Assembly (NCBI GenBank): GCA_041550515.1
Contig: JBFEOQ010000032.1
Span: 1-20,749 of the forward strand
Source of the DNA: PFL35 sp041550515
GTDB taxonomy: Archaea > Thermoplasmatota > E2 > DHVEG-1
DNA length: 20,749 bases
Direction: 5' to 3'
Shown here: positions 1-7,316 of the stretch, one piece after another
Position numbering within the stretch: the stretch's first letter is position 1
Layout of the letters: the number at the start of each line of letters is the position of its first letter
The notes under the pieces: model-generated
Database searches by the model: none
The model's input: only the letters and a program-made list of their open reading frames with translations
Told to the model about the DNA's origin: nothing
Translations under genes and position numbers: made by a program

Positions 1-606
1 CTTTATTTCTTTTCTAAACTCTTTCCAAAATTTATGAGAAGGACCTATTACATGATCAAGTCTGAACCCATCAAAACCAAGGGAAAGCCAATATTTTGCA
101 GCTCCTATTATATGATTCCTTGCATCAACATTTTTTAGATTTATTTTTGGAAGTTGTCTGATACTTAAAAAACACTGATAGTAATCTGGCCATTTCTTAA
201 AATAAAACCAATCTTTGAATTCACTATTTTTATTTCTTTGCGCATCAATGAAAAATGGATGAATACTTGAACAATGATTTCCAACAAAATCAGCTATTAA
301 TTTAATATTCATTTTATGAGCCAAATCTATAAGCTCTTTTAGATCATCTATAGTTCCAAAATGTTGGTCAACCTTAAAAAAATCTGTTATATGATAACCA
401 TGATACTCACTACATTTGTAAAAAGGTGTAATCCAGATAGTATTAATACCAAGTTCTTTTAAATAAGGCAGTTTTTCAGTTATCCCCTTTAGGTTACCTC
501 CTAAAAATTGTGGTTTATTCCAATTGTTAGTTTTTTTAAAACCAGCAAATCTATCAATTAATATTTGATAAATAATTGAATCTTTAAACCATGAGATCTT
601 ACTCAT
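1..606 (-). CDS. GH13 alpha-amylase-family glycosidase, N-terminal part (3' end outside window)
   Basis: The first 202 codons of a glycoside hydrolase family 13 enzyme can be read; the gene runs off the left edge. It opens with the typical family start (WFKDSIIYQILIDRF, residues 6-20), then a GGNLKGITEKLPYL segment. Conserved region I appears as ADFVGNH near residue 110 and region II as GFRLDHV near residue 187, where the Asp is the expected catalytic nucleophile. Members hydrolyse or transfer alpha-glucosidic bonds in starch, glycogen or malto-oligosaccharides. No signal peptide is visible, so a cytoplasmic role in storage-polysaccharide or maltodextrin metabolism is likely. The acid/base Glu and the C-terminal domain are outside the window, so the exact specificity cannot be judged. 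The start is the ATG at 606-604; the bases upstream are AT-rich (TATAATATAA) with no clear ribosome-binding site. Confidence 0.92.
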   Translation of the reverse strand, partial: MSKISWFKDSIIYQILIDRFAGFKKTNNWNKPQFLGGNLKGITEKLPYLKELGINTIWITPFYKCSEYHGYHITDFFKVDQHFGTIDDLKELIDLAHKMNIKLIADFVGNHCSSIHPFFIDAQRNKNSEFKDWFYFKKWPDYYQCFLSIRQLPKINLKNVDARNHIIGAAKYWLSLGFDGFRLDHVIGPSHKFWKEFRKEIK

Positions 607-777
607 TATATAATATAATACTTACTTTGTTAAAGAATTTTTGATAAATCTTGTTTTAGAATTCATATCTAGCGGCATTTTACCTCACTAAATATAATGA
701 TTATGATAAGCTCTGAGTAATAATTCTCCCCATTCTTTTATAACTATCATAATATTTAAATTTATAAAGTAAAAAAG

Positions 778-862
778 TGCAGGGGACGAGATTTGAACTC
801 GCGGACCTCTACAGGACAAGGCCCTCAACCTTGCGCCGTTGACCGTGCTTGGCTACCCCTGC
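778..862 (-). tRNA. tRNA-Leu (anticodon GAG)
   Basis: The minus strand folds as a class II tRNA. The acceptor stem is GCAGGGG/CCCCTGC with discriminator A at 778. The anticodon stem CAAGG/CCTTG encloses the loop TTGAGGG, giving anticodon GAG (reads CUU/CUC). A long variable arm follows, and the T arm contains GTTCAAATC. The CCA end is not encoded. There is no intron. A run of six T follows the gene (771-776 on the complement) and is a plausible terminator. Confidence 0.96.
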
Positions 863-898
863 AAGGATAAAACAGAATTCTCAAAATAATAAAAACCC

Positions 899-906
899 TA
901 TTTATA
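899..906 (-). promoter_or_regulatory. TATA box of tRNA-Leu
   Basis: TATAAATA on the minus strand lies about 37-44 bases before the tRNA 5' end, a spacing that fits an archaeal promoter with a short precursor leader. It overlaps the last codons of the HD-domain gene, so the tRNA promoter sits inside the 3' end of its upstream neighbour. Confidence 0.5.
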
Positions 907-1423
907 TTTTATTAAGATCAATACCACAAATTTCAGATAATTCCTTATGAAGTTTTACTAGATGAATAGCATAATTTTTAAGACCTTTTGAAAGTGCTTT
1001 TTCAATTTCTTTTTCAATCGGTTGTCTTTTATTTGCATTAACAAGATTATCTGCATGACAAACAATTTTTTCTTCCAGAGAAGTAGGTAAAAAATCTTTT
1101 ATTGGTAATCCCAATTGTTTAGCATCGTTTCTTAAAATACCTGCACCAATATGACATTCAATGATTCCTATAACAGATTTATCAAGACCTAATTGTTTTG
1201 CAATTTTTACACCTTCAATTGCATGATGAATACCATGAGTTTTTGATCTTCCAATATCATGAAGCAGTGAACCTGCTTCAACAAGTTCTACATTAGCACT
1301 TGCTTTTTTGGCAATCTTTACTGCAATATCTCTTACACTTATACAGTGGTTTATTACTTTTTTTGAGCACCCTGCATTTTTTAGTAAATCAATACATTTA
1401 TCTGGTGATGGGATGTAGCTCAT
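902..1423 (-). CDS. HD-domain (HDIG) protein, TIGR00295-like
   Basis: A 173-residue metal-dependent phosphohydrolase-fold protein. Numbered from the chosen ATG, the HD signature is visible: a first His near residue 26, HD near 55-56 (SLLHDIGRSKTHG), a His in ECHIGAG near 91, and an Asp in CHADNL near 125. This matches the short stand-alone archaeal HD proteins I know as TIGR00295; their substrate is not known to me, but HD domains usually cleave phosphate esters of nucleotides or nucleic acids. It lies 13 bases downstream of the tRNA methyltransferase on the same strand and is probably cotranscribed, which suggests a link to tRNA or nucleotide metabolism. I chose the ATG at 1423, which has AGGT eight bases upstream, over the TTG two codons earlier (1429). 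Confidence 0.85.
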   Translation of the reverse strand: MSYIPSPDKCIDLLKNAGCSKKVINHCISVRDIAVKIAKKASANVELVEAGSLLHDIGRSKTHGIHHAIEGVKIAKQLGLDKSVIGIIECHIGAGILRNDAKQLGLPIKDFLPTSLEEKIVCHADNLVNANKRQPIEKEIEKALSKGLKNYAIHLVKLHKELSEICGIDLNKI

Positions 1424-1436
1424 TTTCAAAAACCTT

Positions 1437-1952
1437 TTATTTCAATTTTTTAGTTATAACTTTTTTACCTCTATTAACTGGTATAATTTCTATTTCTCCA
1501 TTAAATTTTTTATAAATCCATCTACCATTTGTTATTCTATCAAGAAAAACAGCTAGAGCAGCGGCTTCTGAATGAGGTTGATTTCCAACTGCAACGTTAA
1601 AATCAGCAATATTAAAAATATATTTAGGTACTTTTTCGGCTCCTACAATAATTAAAATATCTTTTTTTATATCAATTTTTTTAATTACTTGATCTAATTT
1701 TTCACCATACATTGTTAAGTGAATAATAATTCCTTTCCATTCATCTATTATTTTTTTAGGTTTTACACCTGTTTTTATTTTAAAATTTCCACCAAAACGT
1801 TTACAAGTACTTAGAATCGTTGCTTCTATTTTTTTATCAATTTTATCAATAAATATTTTATCTGCTCCAAAAGCTCTTGATACAAGGGCACAATGTGTAG
1901 TGATCCTTTTATCTCTATGGATTCTATGTCCTATTCGCAGAATTGTTATCAT
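1437..1952 (-). CDS. trm56: tRNA (cytidine(56)-2'-O)-methyltransferase aTrm56
   Basis: A 171-residue SPOUT-class enzyme that uses S-adenosylmethionine to methylate the 2'-O of C56 in the T loop of archaeal tRNAs. The family-specific motifs are clear: LRIGHRIHRDKRITTHCALV at residues 5-24, HLTMYG near 78-83, the SAM-binding IIVGAEKVP near 101-109, and VAVGNQPHSEAAALAVFLDR near 120-139, which forms the trefoil knot. The length is normal for the short form. The protein is essentially archaeal, which is one reason to assign the window to Archaea. It is followed by the HD-domain gene and preceded 16 bases upstream by a hypothetical gene, all on the same strand. No clear Shine-Dalgarno precedes the ATG at 1952, consistent with translation coupled to the upstream gene. 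Confidence 0.96.
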   Translation of the reverse strand: MITILRIGHRIHRDKRITTHCALVSRAFGADKIFIDKIDKKIEATILSTCKRFGGNFKIKTGVKPKKIIDEWKGIIIHLTMYGEKLDQVIKKIDIKKDILIIVGAEKVPKYIFNIADFNVAVGNQPHSEAAALAVFLDRITNGRWIYKKFNGEIEIIPVNRGKKVITKKLK

Positions 1953-1968
1953 AAATAAAAATATTTTT

Positions 1969-2292
1969 TTATTTTTTCTTCTGTTTTTGTATAACTTTAT
2001 CTACTGTTTTATCTATTTCTGATGTTGGTTTTTTAGCACGCGTTATATGTAGTTTATCAATTTTTTTCTCAATTGAATCTACATCTCTCCAACGTATTTC
2101 GTTATCTAAAGAACCTATGGTATTTGTTTTTTTAGAAGATTTAGTACTAGTATGAAGTGTTTCTTTGTATTCTGCAATTGGTTTATTCTCTGGTATATAT
2201 TCTTCATCATCTATTTCTATTCTTTTTGTTTCAACTGTAGTAAAGCTTTCATTTTCAGGTTTTAATCTTTTTAAAAAATTCCATTTTGTCAT
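1969..2292 (-). CDS. Small charged hypothetical protein upstream of trm56
   Basis: A 107-residue hydrophilic, Lys/Glu/Thr-rich protein with no recognisable domain. It begins MTKWNFLKRLK and ends in a basic IQKQKKK tail; the middle is low in hydrophobic residues and is probably disordered. The ATG at 2292 is preceded by GGAGAT with nine bases of spacing, so I prefer it to the in-frame TTG at 2310. The gene is the first of a likely three-gene operon with trm56 and the HD gene. I do not recognise the family; its only functional clue is the linkage to tRNA modification. An AT-rich TTTATATTT lies just upstream as a possible TATA element. Confidence 0.6.
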   Translation of the reverse strand: MTKWNFLKRLKPENESFTTVETKRIEIDDEEYIPENKPIAEYKETLHTSTKSSKKTNTIGSLDNEIRWRDVDSIEKKIDKLHITRAKKPTSEIDKTVDKVIQKQKKK

Positions 2293-2385
2293 TACAATAT
2301 AATCTCCCAAATATAAATTATTACAGATTACAGTTAAATGTTTTTTATTGATAAATGTTTTCTTAAAAAAAAAAAGAAATAGCTA

Positions 2386-3867
2386 TTATGGCCATTCCCA
2401 TTCAAAAGAGTTATAATTAATTCTACTCCAATCATCAATATCGGGATTTGCTCTTGATCCATTTGAATAATCGACTAATTTGTACATCCATCCATAGTTC
2501 ATACAGCTTTTATATGGTCGGTTTTGCCAATAACCTAGTTGCCATGGATATTTACTATAAGGATCATGACCTGGTATCGGGTTAAATGCAAATGTATGAC
2601 CTAATTCATGCATATAAGCACTACCATAAACAATATCTCTATCTAAGTTGGGGTAAGTATTTAATTTCTCCTCCATACCTGAACTTGCAATTTGATATGC
2701 ATTTGAACGGAACATGTAACCAGGTACATCTTCGAAATATATTACTAAGCCATAGTGAAAAACTCCTCGCCTCCAGTTATTCTCATTAGTATGTAAGAAA
2801 TAATTATAATATATGTTATGTAGGTCATGTCGACCTATATCCCCATCAAAGGGAACTAGATCATATCCCCCCATTTCGCCCATATCTAAATGATATACTA
2901 TATTTTGTCTGTCAAATGCTGTTTGAATAAGTTCTTTTGCAGTTACAGGAAAATAGGTTTTTTCACCATTTGGACCATCAGCCATTTTATCCATTTCAAC
3001 AAAAACATCTTTTCTGAATGGATCTGAAAACCATTCTGATGTTAGATATTCCTCATAATTATTTATACTATCCGTATCAGGGTCAAGGTTTGTATGATCT
3101 TCTGATATAAATGGATTGTAACCCCATTTATATTCCCATTCAACTGGTATTTTATCTCCATCAGGATCTCCTGAATTTTTTATTTCAGGATTAGTATCAT
3201 AAATATTTACTTCAGTCCAATATGGAATATTGTCGTCGTCATAGTCATTTTGATAAATATTAAACCATAATTCACAGTCATTATCATTTTCATATATTGT
3301 TCCATCATCTGTTCCACTTAGTCGCCCATAACCACTGTTATCCCCAAGTTCATCATCTCCAGTCCAATGACCAGTTTTAATATTATAAAATATTTCTACA
3401 TCCCTACCATCATCTGAATTTCCTTCATCTGGACTTATATCACAAAATACATCATTATTTGCTGAGTCTAACAATTGTATATTAATACTTACTAATTCTT
3501 CTTCATCAGGGACATTTAATGTTGCACTCCATTCAGGGTTGTAGATATATTTTGTATTACTCCAAATTTTACTAATATATTCTTCATTGTTTATGTAGAC
3601 TTTTACATAGAAACTAGGGGTATCATCAAAAAAAGTATTTCCAAATAATATTTTTTTAAATAAAAATGTATTAAGAATTCCTTTAAAAGGATCTGATGGT
3701 TCTTCTTTTTCTAAAAAACGAATTGTTTTAACTTCTAATGTAACTGTTATATCAACTAGTGGATCAAAATCTGTATGAATAATGTTTGTATTACTTGATG
3801 AATTAACAGTTGAACTAATATTTAAAAATAAGGCCAAAACTAAACAATAAATTGTAATTTTTTTCAT
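2386..3867 (-). CDS. Secreted metzincin-like zinc metalloprotease with calcium-binding repeats
   Basis: A 493-residue exported protein. Residues 1-23 form a signal peptide (MKKITIYCLVLALFLNISS). Residues 35-150 contain a beta-rich region resembling a C2-like fold. From about 207 to 282 there are Asp-rich loops such as DYDDDNIPYW, DPDGDKIP and DPDTDSINNYEEY, which are thrombospondin type 3-like calcium sites. The zinc motif HELGH is at 420-424 with a further His at 434 (GHD), and CMNYG at 455-459 looks like the Met-turn of metzincins. It probably acts outside the cell as a peptidase. The second-to-third His spacing is longer than in classical HExxHxxGxxH metzincins, so the third ligand is uncertain. 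I chose the ATG at 3867 over an in-frame GTG at 3876 because the signal peptide starts there; no Shine-Dalgarno is evident. Confidence 0.82.
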   Translation of the reverse strand: MKKITIYCLVLALFLNISSTVNSSSNTNIIHTDFDPLVDITVTLEVKTIRFLEKEEPSDPFKGILNTFLFKKILFGNTFFDDTPSFYVKVYINNEEYISKIWSNTKYIYNPEWSATLNVPDEEELVSINIQLLDSANNDVFCDISPDEGNSDDGRDVEIFYNIKTGHWTGDDELGDNSGYGRLSGTDDGTIYENDNDCELWFNIYQNDYDDDNIPYWTEVNIYDTNPEIKNSGDPDGDKIPVEWEYKWGYNPFISEDHTNLDPDTDSINNYEEYLTSEWFSDPFRKDVFVEMDKMADGPNGEKTYFPVTAKELIQTAFDRQNIVYHLDMGEMGGYDLVPFDGDIGRHDLHNIYYNYFLHTNENNWRRGVFHYGLVIYFEDVPGYMFRSNAYQIASSGMEEKLNTYPNLDRDIVYGSAYMHELGHTFAFNPIPGHDPYSKYPWQLGYWQNRPYKSCMNYGWMYKLVDYSNGSRANPDIDDWSRINYNSFEWEWP

Positions 3868-3951
3868 AATTAACACTACTTAATTATATAAAGAATAAAT
3901 CATATAAAAATCTTTGGTTTTAATACTATTTAACGACAACATTAAAATAAC

Positions 3952-3959
3952 TTTATAGA
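3952..3959 (+). promoter_or_regulatory. TATA box of tRNA-Val
   Basis: TTTATAGA lies 26-33 bases before the tRNA 5' end, the expected archaeal TATA position. The element sits in the divergent gap between the metalloprotease and the tRNA. Confidence 0.5.
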
Positions 3960-3984
3960 TTAATATCAAGGAAATAATAATTTA

Positions 3985-4057
3985 GGGCTTATGGTCTAGT
4001 GGTTATGACGTTGCCTTCACATGGCAGAGGTCGCCGGTTCGAATCCGGCTAAGCCCA
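3985..4057 (+). tRNA. tRNA-Val (anticodon CAC)
   Basis: A standard cloverleaf: acceptor GGGCTTA/TAAGCCC with discriminator A at 4057, anticodon stem TTGCC/GGCAG with loop TTCACAT (anticodon CAC, reads GUG), and T stem GCCGG/CCGGC with TTCGAAT loop. CCA is not encoded and there is no intron. The 3' end lies inside a reading frame from the opposite strand and its last 12 bases are repeated at 10839-10850, as expected of a tRNA used as an integration target. Confidence 0.96.
4046..4057 (+). repeat. Candidate attL: 3' end of tRNA-Val, repeated at 10839
   Basis: CGGCTAAGCCCA, covering part of the 3' T stem, the 3' acceptor strand and the discriminator base, occurs again exactly and in the same orientation at 10839-10850. 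Tyrosine recombinases commonly use tRNA 3' ends as attachment sites. The 12-mer has eight G/C bases, so a chance second copy in this AT-rich window is unlikely. Confidence 0.45.
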
Positions 4058-4061
4058 CTAC

Positions 4062-4074
4062 TCTCCACAGGAGA
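4062..4074 (+). terminator. Short hairpin just after tRNA-Val
   Basis: TCTCC-ACA-GGAGA forms a five-base-pair hairpin four bases after the tRNA discriminator, followed by A6 and then CTTT. It may help end the tRNA transcript or stop 3' processing. It also lies inside the antisense integrase-like frame. Confidence 0.3.
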
Positions 4075-4605
4075 AAAAACTTTGGGTTGAGGCTTTTTTT
4101 CATGAGCAATTGCATTAGGTGTTGCTTTATCAACTTCCAACCTATAATCAAAATGTTTCAATACACAGTCAGGTGTAAGATTCCTAAAATCAATAGTACA
4201 ATCATGCAAATCCATAAACCTTGCATATCTGATATTTTTAATTATTGTGCTATCAACAAGATATTGCCTTATCTTCTCATGCTTCGCAACCTGTATAAAA
4301 CTTGATGTTTTAGAATCTAAGAAGAGTGGAAATTCAGTTCTTTTAACATGTTTCAGGGCATATACTAATTTTCCCATTATCTCTTCCATTAATGGTGGTA
4401 TATTTTCATTCAAATATCTCTTGCTTATATCTTCTATTTCTAATTTCCATTTTTGATAATTTCCGCCCACAGCACCATGTAGAGCTGTAGGATCTGAATC
4501 GTAATGATTATTTAAATAATCATTCTCTTTTTTCATTCAGCCTCCAATACGGATTTCTTTATAAGGTATAAGACTATTATAAATATTAAAATCGGAGATT
4601 AAATT

Positions 4606-4806
4606 CTGATAAAAGAAGATAAAATTGTTGAACGTTCTCATAATAAATATAAAGAGATTGCTAAAAATTTTAGTGTTGTTTGTCCAAAATGCGAAGGTTA
4701 TCATATTACTATTAGAAGAAGAAAGAAACCAAAATATAGATGCCAAACCTGTAAAAACGAATTTGATAATCCTAAAGCTATTGCGTATATAACAAAAAAA
4801 CAATGA
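4606..4806 (+). CDS. Small zinc-ribbon protein without a standard start codon
   Basis: An open frame of about 66 codons ending in TGA at 4804-4806. It carries a four-cysteine zinc ribbon, CPKCEGYH ... RCQTCKNEFDNPKA, separated by a basic RRRKKPK stretch. This resembles the zinc-binding part of HNH-nuclease-associated or transposase-like proteins, but no nuclease or transposase core is present. The frame opens after a TAA at 4600-4602 and contains no ATG, GTG or TTG before the cysteines. The CTG at 4606 has GGAG eight bases upstream and a TATA-like TTATAAATA about 25 bases upstream; ATT at 4603 is the other option. It may be expressed from a rare start, or it may be the remnant of a longer gene. 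It diverges from the integrase-like fragment. Confidence 0.5.
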   Translation: MIKEDKIVERSHNKYKEIAKNFSVVCPKCEGYHITIRRRKKPKYRCQTCKNEFDNPKAIAYITKKQ

Positions 4807-4974
4807 AAAGAAATTGGTAAATAATACTTTAAGAAAGAGGATTATATTTTAAATTTAATGTATTATTTAGTTTAGTAACTTTTAAAAAAATGGAAAACGT
4901 TGAAATAACTTCTCTAATAAAAATTGATAATCAATATGCTTAGAAAGGTGGTTTTTATCCTAATACTCTAACTA

Positions 4975-5130
4975 TTACCTATTCTTTTTATGCGTCTGAT
5001 CCTTTTTAATACGAGCGGGCATTTTAGGTTTTCTTATATGCTTTTTTCCCTTCTTTTTTGATTCTTCATCATGAAGAGTTATATTCATGCCCTTCTCAAT
5101 ATATCGTTTTTGTCTCTCTTTTTTAGCCAT
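4975..5130 (-). CDS. Small basic protein of 51 residues
   Basis: MAKKERQKRYIEKGMNITLH at the start, then a Lys-rich body ending HKKNR. About one third of the residues are Lys or Arg, with no hydrophobic core or cysteines, so a nucleic-acid-binding or disordered role is possible but unproven. The start is well supported: GGGAG lies six bases before the ATG at 5130. I do not recognise a family. It sits just downstream of a probably decayed small frame on the same strand and is one of several tiny genes in this part of the window. Confidence 0.65.
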   Translation of the reverse strand: MAKKERQKRYIEKGMNITLHDEESKKKGKKHIRKPKMPARIKKDQTHKKNR

Positions 5131-5141
5131 TTTTTTCTCCC

Positions 5142-5314
5142 TCAAATCCAAATTTCAACTTTTATATCCACACTATACACTTATGGATGTGTCATCATCT
5201 TCATACCCAACAATTATCATTTTATTTTTTTCTATATTTTCGTTTTTTATCTTTTCCTTATTTAATCTCACTTGTTTATCGCATCTCTTTCTTTTTCCTT
5301 TCGTTTTCCCTCAT
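5142..5314 (-). pseudogene. Possible decayed small gene with two frameshifts
   Basis: Starting at the ATG at 5314, the minus strand reads MRENERKKKEMR and stops. A +1 shift continues DKQVRLNKEKIKN and on to GYEDDDTSISV, and a further shift continues YSVDIKVEIWI before TGA at 5142-5144. The joined product would be a charged protein of about 58 residues ending 12 bases before the next gene. The frame is preceded by the same 19-base leader motif that precedes the zinc-ribbon gene at 8053-8265. The tract is strongly purine-rich on this strand; the Phe/Ser-rich open frames on the plus strand are a by-product. This is a reconstruction by eye and could be wrong. Confidence 0.3.
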
Positions 5315-5331
5315 TTCTCTTTTTTTTCCTT

Positions 5332-5350
5332 AACTACAATTTCAAAACAA
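5332..5350 (-). repeat. 19-base leader repeat, copy 1
   Basis: AACTACAATTTCAAAACAA (plus strand) is identical to 8291-8309. On the minus strand it reads TTGTTTTGAAATTGTAGTT and lies upstream of small minus-strand genes, 18 bases before the ATG at 5314. A degenerate version (TTGTTTCAAAATTGCAG) lies upstream of the 5402-5548 gene. Confidence 0.5.
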
Positions 5351-5401
5351 ATATCATAAGTTGTTTTTTTATATTAAATTTCTCTATCAAATTATATGGT
5401 T

Positions 5402-5548
5402 TTAAAGAAATTTACTTAATTCATTTAAAATTCTTTTTGCTGTTTGTTTTTCTTGTTCAGTCATCAATTTTGTATCAATGGCTGATTCCATACAATAAGA
5501 AAGCAATTCAATTTCAGATTCAGATAAATCAAATTCTAATTTAACCAT
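5402..5548 (-). CDS. Small acidic protein of 48 residues
   Basis: Begins MVKLEFDLSESEIELLSYCM and ends ILNELSKFL. The pattern of charged and hydrophobic residues suggests two short amphipathic helices. The start at 5548 has the purine-rich GGAAAGGAAAG a few bases upstream, and TTTATAAAC at about 5588-5596 provides a TATA box within the 49-base repeat. I do not recognise the family. Small helical proteins of this kind can be antitoxin-like or regulatory, but no toxin partner is visible, so no function is proposed. Confidence 0.6.
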   Translation of the reverse strand: MVKLEFDLSESEIELLSYCMESAIDTKLMTEQEKQTAKRILNELSKFL

Positions 5549-5575
5549 AATTTTCTTTCCTTTCCTGCAATTTTG

Positions 5576-5624
5576 AAACAATTGTTTGTTTATAAACTTC
5601 TCTTCAACAATTGATAATTAATAT
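5576..5624 (-). repeat. 49-base dispersed promoter-like repeat, copy 1
   Basis: Aligns without gaps to 7712-7760 with 43 of 49 identities. It includes TTTATAAACTT, a TATA-like element, and AACAATTGATAATTAATAT, which is identical in both copies. Partial relatives occur near 4922-4943 and 6112-6148. This copy supplies the likely TATA box for the 5402-5548 gene. Confidence 0.6.
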
Positions 5625-5793
5625 GTCAAAAATCATTGCAATACATAGTTATTTAAGTTAAGTGGTTGTTGTACCTCTCAGAAAGAAGTTGGGATGATAG
5701 TTTCATATTTTTGCTTTTTTTATGAGCTGTTGAGATTTTTATTTTGATTCCTTTGTAAAATTTTGACGTTATTGTCTAAGTAGGTGAAATAAT

Positions 5794-6063
5794 ATGGGGA
5801 AATGTGAAGAATGCAGTAAAAAATTAGGTATTTTAGAAGGGTATCGTTATCCTGCATTAGGAAAAAGGTATTTATTATGCAGAAATTGTTTTATTAACAT
5901 AGACGAAAGTATGAAAAAATGGAGAGAGTTTTGCCTTTCAAATTCATTTAACGCAGAATCATCCAAGATTCACATTCAAGATGAATGGAATAAAAGTTTA
6001 TCAAACAACCTTAAGTTGCAAAAATGGTTTAGCAACCTTTGGATAAAAATAGAATCACAGTAA
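5794..6063 (+). CDS. Zinc-finger protein of 89 residues
   Basis: Two cysteine pairs, CEEC (C4, C7) and CRNC (C29, C32), are separated by GYRYPALGKRYLL and form a treble-clef or LIM-like zinc site. The rest (MKKWREFCLSNSF ... KWFSNLWIKIESQ) is Trp-rich and probably helical. The start is supported by AGGTGA six bases before the ATG at 5794. It is a compact single-domain protein, probably cytoplasmic; such proteins bind nucleic acid or protein partners, but I cannot name a family. It is one of at least four small cysteine-pair proteins between 4.6 and 8.5 kb. Confidence 0.75.
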   Translation: MGKCEECSKKLGILEGYRYPALGKRYLLCRNCFINIDESMKKWREFCLSNSFNAESSKIHIQDEWNKSLSNNLKLQKWFSNLWIKIESQ

Positions 6064-6148
6064 TTTGTATAATAAGATATAAAACTCCTTGCAAGATTTT
6101 ATTGTTTTTTTTAAAAATCTCTCCTTAACAATTTTTTATAAAATATAT

Positions 6149-6304
6149 TCAAAAACTGATTATTTCATTTAATTCATCAATATCGTTGTTAATATCCTGT
6201 AATATATCCAAGATTCTATTGAAGAAATTGTTATAATTATCAGGATTAACAAGATCGTTATTTAAAGCATCTCTAAGATTCTGTATTTTAAAATCTATAT
6301 CCAT
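6149..6304 (-). CDS. Small acidic protein of 51 residues
   Basis: Begins MDIDFKIQNLRDALNNDLVN and ends DIDELNEIISF. Asn/Asp-rich with spaced Leu and Ile, consistent with a short helical hairpin or coiled coil. An in-frame ATG three codons earlier (6313) is the alternative start, and GGAATC upstream of it is only a weak ribosome-binding site. No family is recognised. It ends opposite the zinc-finger gene at 5794-6063 (convergent), and the ZIP transporter starts divergently to its right. Confidence 0.5.
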   Translation of the reverse strand: MDIDFKIQNLRDALNNDLVNPDNYNNFFNRILDILQDINNDIDELNEIISF

Positions 6305-6426
6305 AGTAATCATTTCAATAGATTCCAAATAGTATAATATAAAAAAATTTAAAGGGTAATTTGAACTATTAAATATTTTACAAACAAAAGTAGATTGAAG
6401 TTTTTTTTTATAGAAAATGTTATAAG

Positions 6427-6434
6427 TATAAATA
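6427..6434 (+). promoter_or_regulatory. TATA box giving a leaderless ZIP transcript
   Basis: TATAAATA is centred about 24 bases before the GTG at 6454, so transcription should begin at or very near the start codon. The absence of any ribosome-binding site supports a leaderless mRNA and confirms this start. Confidence 0.65.
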
Positions 6435-6453
6435 GGGAAAGTAGTTTTATAGT

Positions 6454-7191
6454 GTGGATTCTGTATATTTAATTCTCATTATTGCTGTTTCTGGACCAAT
6501 TATAGGTTCCTTAATAGGCGTAATAAAGAAACCATCAGATTTTTTTATCTATAATATGTTGGCTTTTGCAGCAGGAGTTATGCTAACAATATCTTTTTTA
6601 AATTTAATACCTGAGAGCATAGAAATTTCATCAATATGGTTATGCAGTATCGGGATTATCATAGGTTCAATATTGATGTACGCCCTGGATAGACTAATTC
6701 CTCATGTGCATCCTAGCTATTGCATTCCAGAACCTGGTAGAAATTTACAGAGAACAGCATTATATCTTTTACTTGGTATATTTATGCATAATTTTCCAGA
6801 GGGTATGGCGATGGCTACAGGAACAGTTACTAATTTCAATGTTACTCTTAGTATCTCAATAGCTATAGCTATTCACAATATTCCTGAGGGTATCTGTACC
6901 AGTGCACCGTATTATTATTTCACAAAGAAGAAGTTGAAATCATTTTTAATTTCCTCATCAACAGCTATACCTCTTATTATCGGTTTTCTTATTGCGTATA
7001 TTCTTTTTAAAAATATGTCTGTAGAAATTGTAGGAATAGTTATTGCTGCAACAGCAGGATTAATGATTTATATTTCAGCTGATGAACTAATTCCTATGGC
7101 GCATAGTCAAGGAAGGAAACTTTGGAGCCATAGCACAATTTTTTCGTTAATGGCAGGCGTGTTATTTGTGATAATCCTTGGTACGATTTGA
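6454..7191 (+). CDS. ZIP-family divalent metal transporter
   Basis: A 245-residue polytopic membrane protein with about eight predicted membrane segments. The metal-binding signatures are present: HNFPEGMA at 112-119 in TM4, HNIPEGI at 141-147 in TM5 and SADELIP at 208-214. The His and Glu residues of the TM4 and TM5 motifs line the binuclear metal site of known ZIP structures. HVHPSYC near 84-90 is a short His-containing loop between TM3 and TM4 and may bind metal. ZIP proteins move Zn2+, Fe2+ or similar ions into the cytoplasm; the metal cannot be told from sequence. The start is GTG, with a leaderless promoter. It lies among several small zinc-ribbon genes. Confidence 0.94.
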   Translation: MDSVYLILIIAVSGPIIGSLIGVIKKPSDFFIYNMLAFAAGVMLTISFLNLIPESIEISSIWLCSIGIIIGSILMYALDRLIPHVHPSYCIPEPGRNLQRTALYLLLGIFMHNFPEGMAMATGTVTNFNVTLSISIAIAIHNIPEGICTSAPYYYFTKKKLKSFLISSSTAIPLIIGFLIAYILFKNMSVEIVGIVIAATAGLMIYISADELIPMAHSQGRKLWSHSTIFSLMAGVLFVIILGTI

Positions 7192-7316
7192 TTTTAGATG
7201 CAGAAGAATTAATATAAATAATATGAAAAAGTAATCTAAAAAATTAGGACTGTTTAATACAACGATTCTGTGTAATACGACGCTGATACGTTTACGTTGG
7301 GAAAAATAAGTTAATT

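Larger units (their letters stand above)
4003..4536 (-). pseudogene. Probable N-terminal fragment of an archaeal tyrosine recombinase (intN) running into tRNA-Val
   Basis: A 177-codon frame with a good ribosome-binding site (GGAGG four bases before the ATG at 4536). Residues 1 to about 155 look like a real protein; RYARFMDLHDCTIDFRN (near 104-120) and KATPNAIAHE (near 138-147) resemble, from memory, the N-terminal DNA-binding part of tyrosine integrases in methanogens and Thermoplasmatota-like archaea. The catalytic domain with the Arg, His-x-x-Arg and Tyr residues is absent. The last 18 or so residues (GLSRIRTGDLCHVKATS) are simply the antisense translation of tRNA-Val. This is the geometry of an SSV-type integrase gene split by integration at a tRNA, or of a truncated relic. 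The family call rests on recollection of sequence style, so a different protein truncated at the tRNA remains possible. Confidence 0.5.

Noticed and set aside
4021..4456. Plus-strand frames starting within tRNA-Val and after it
   Set aside because: One begins inside the tRNA, and both are antisense to the integrase-like frame, which has a good ribosome-binding site.
4537..4803. 88-codon minus-strand Phe/Asn-rich frame
   Set aside because: It is opposite a clear zinc-ribbon frame with two CxxC pairs and lacks coding character.
5071..5544. Plus-strand Phe/Ser-rich open frames of 64-90 codons
   Set aside because: They are the complement of a purine-rich tract and of the small minus-strand genes; no ribosome-binding sites, and composition reflects T-rich DNA.
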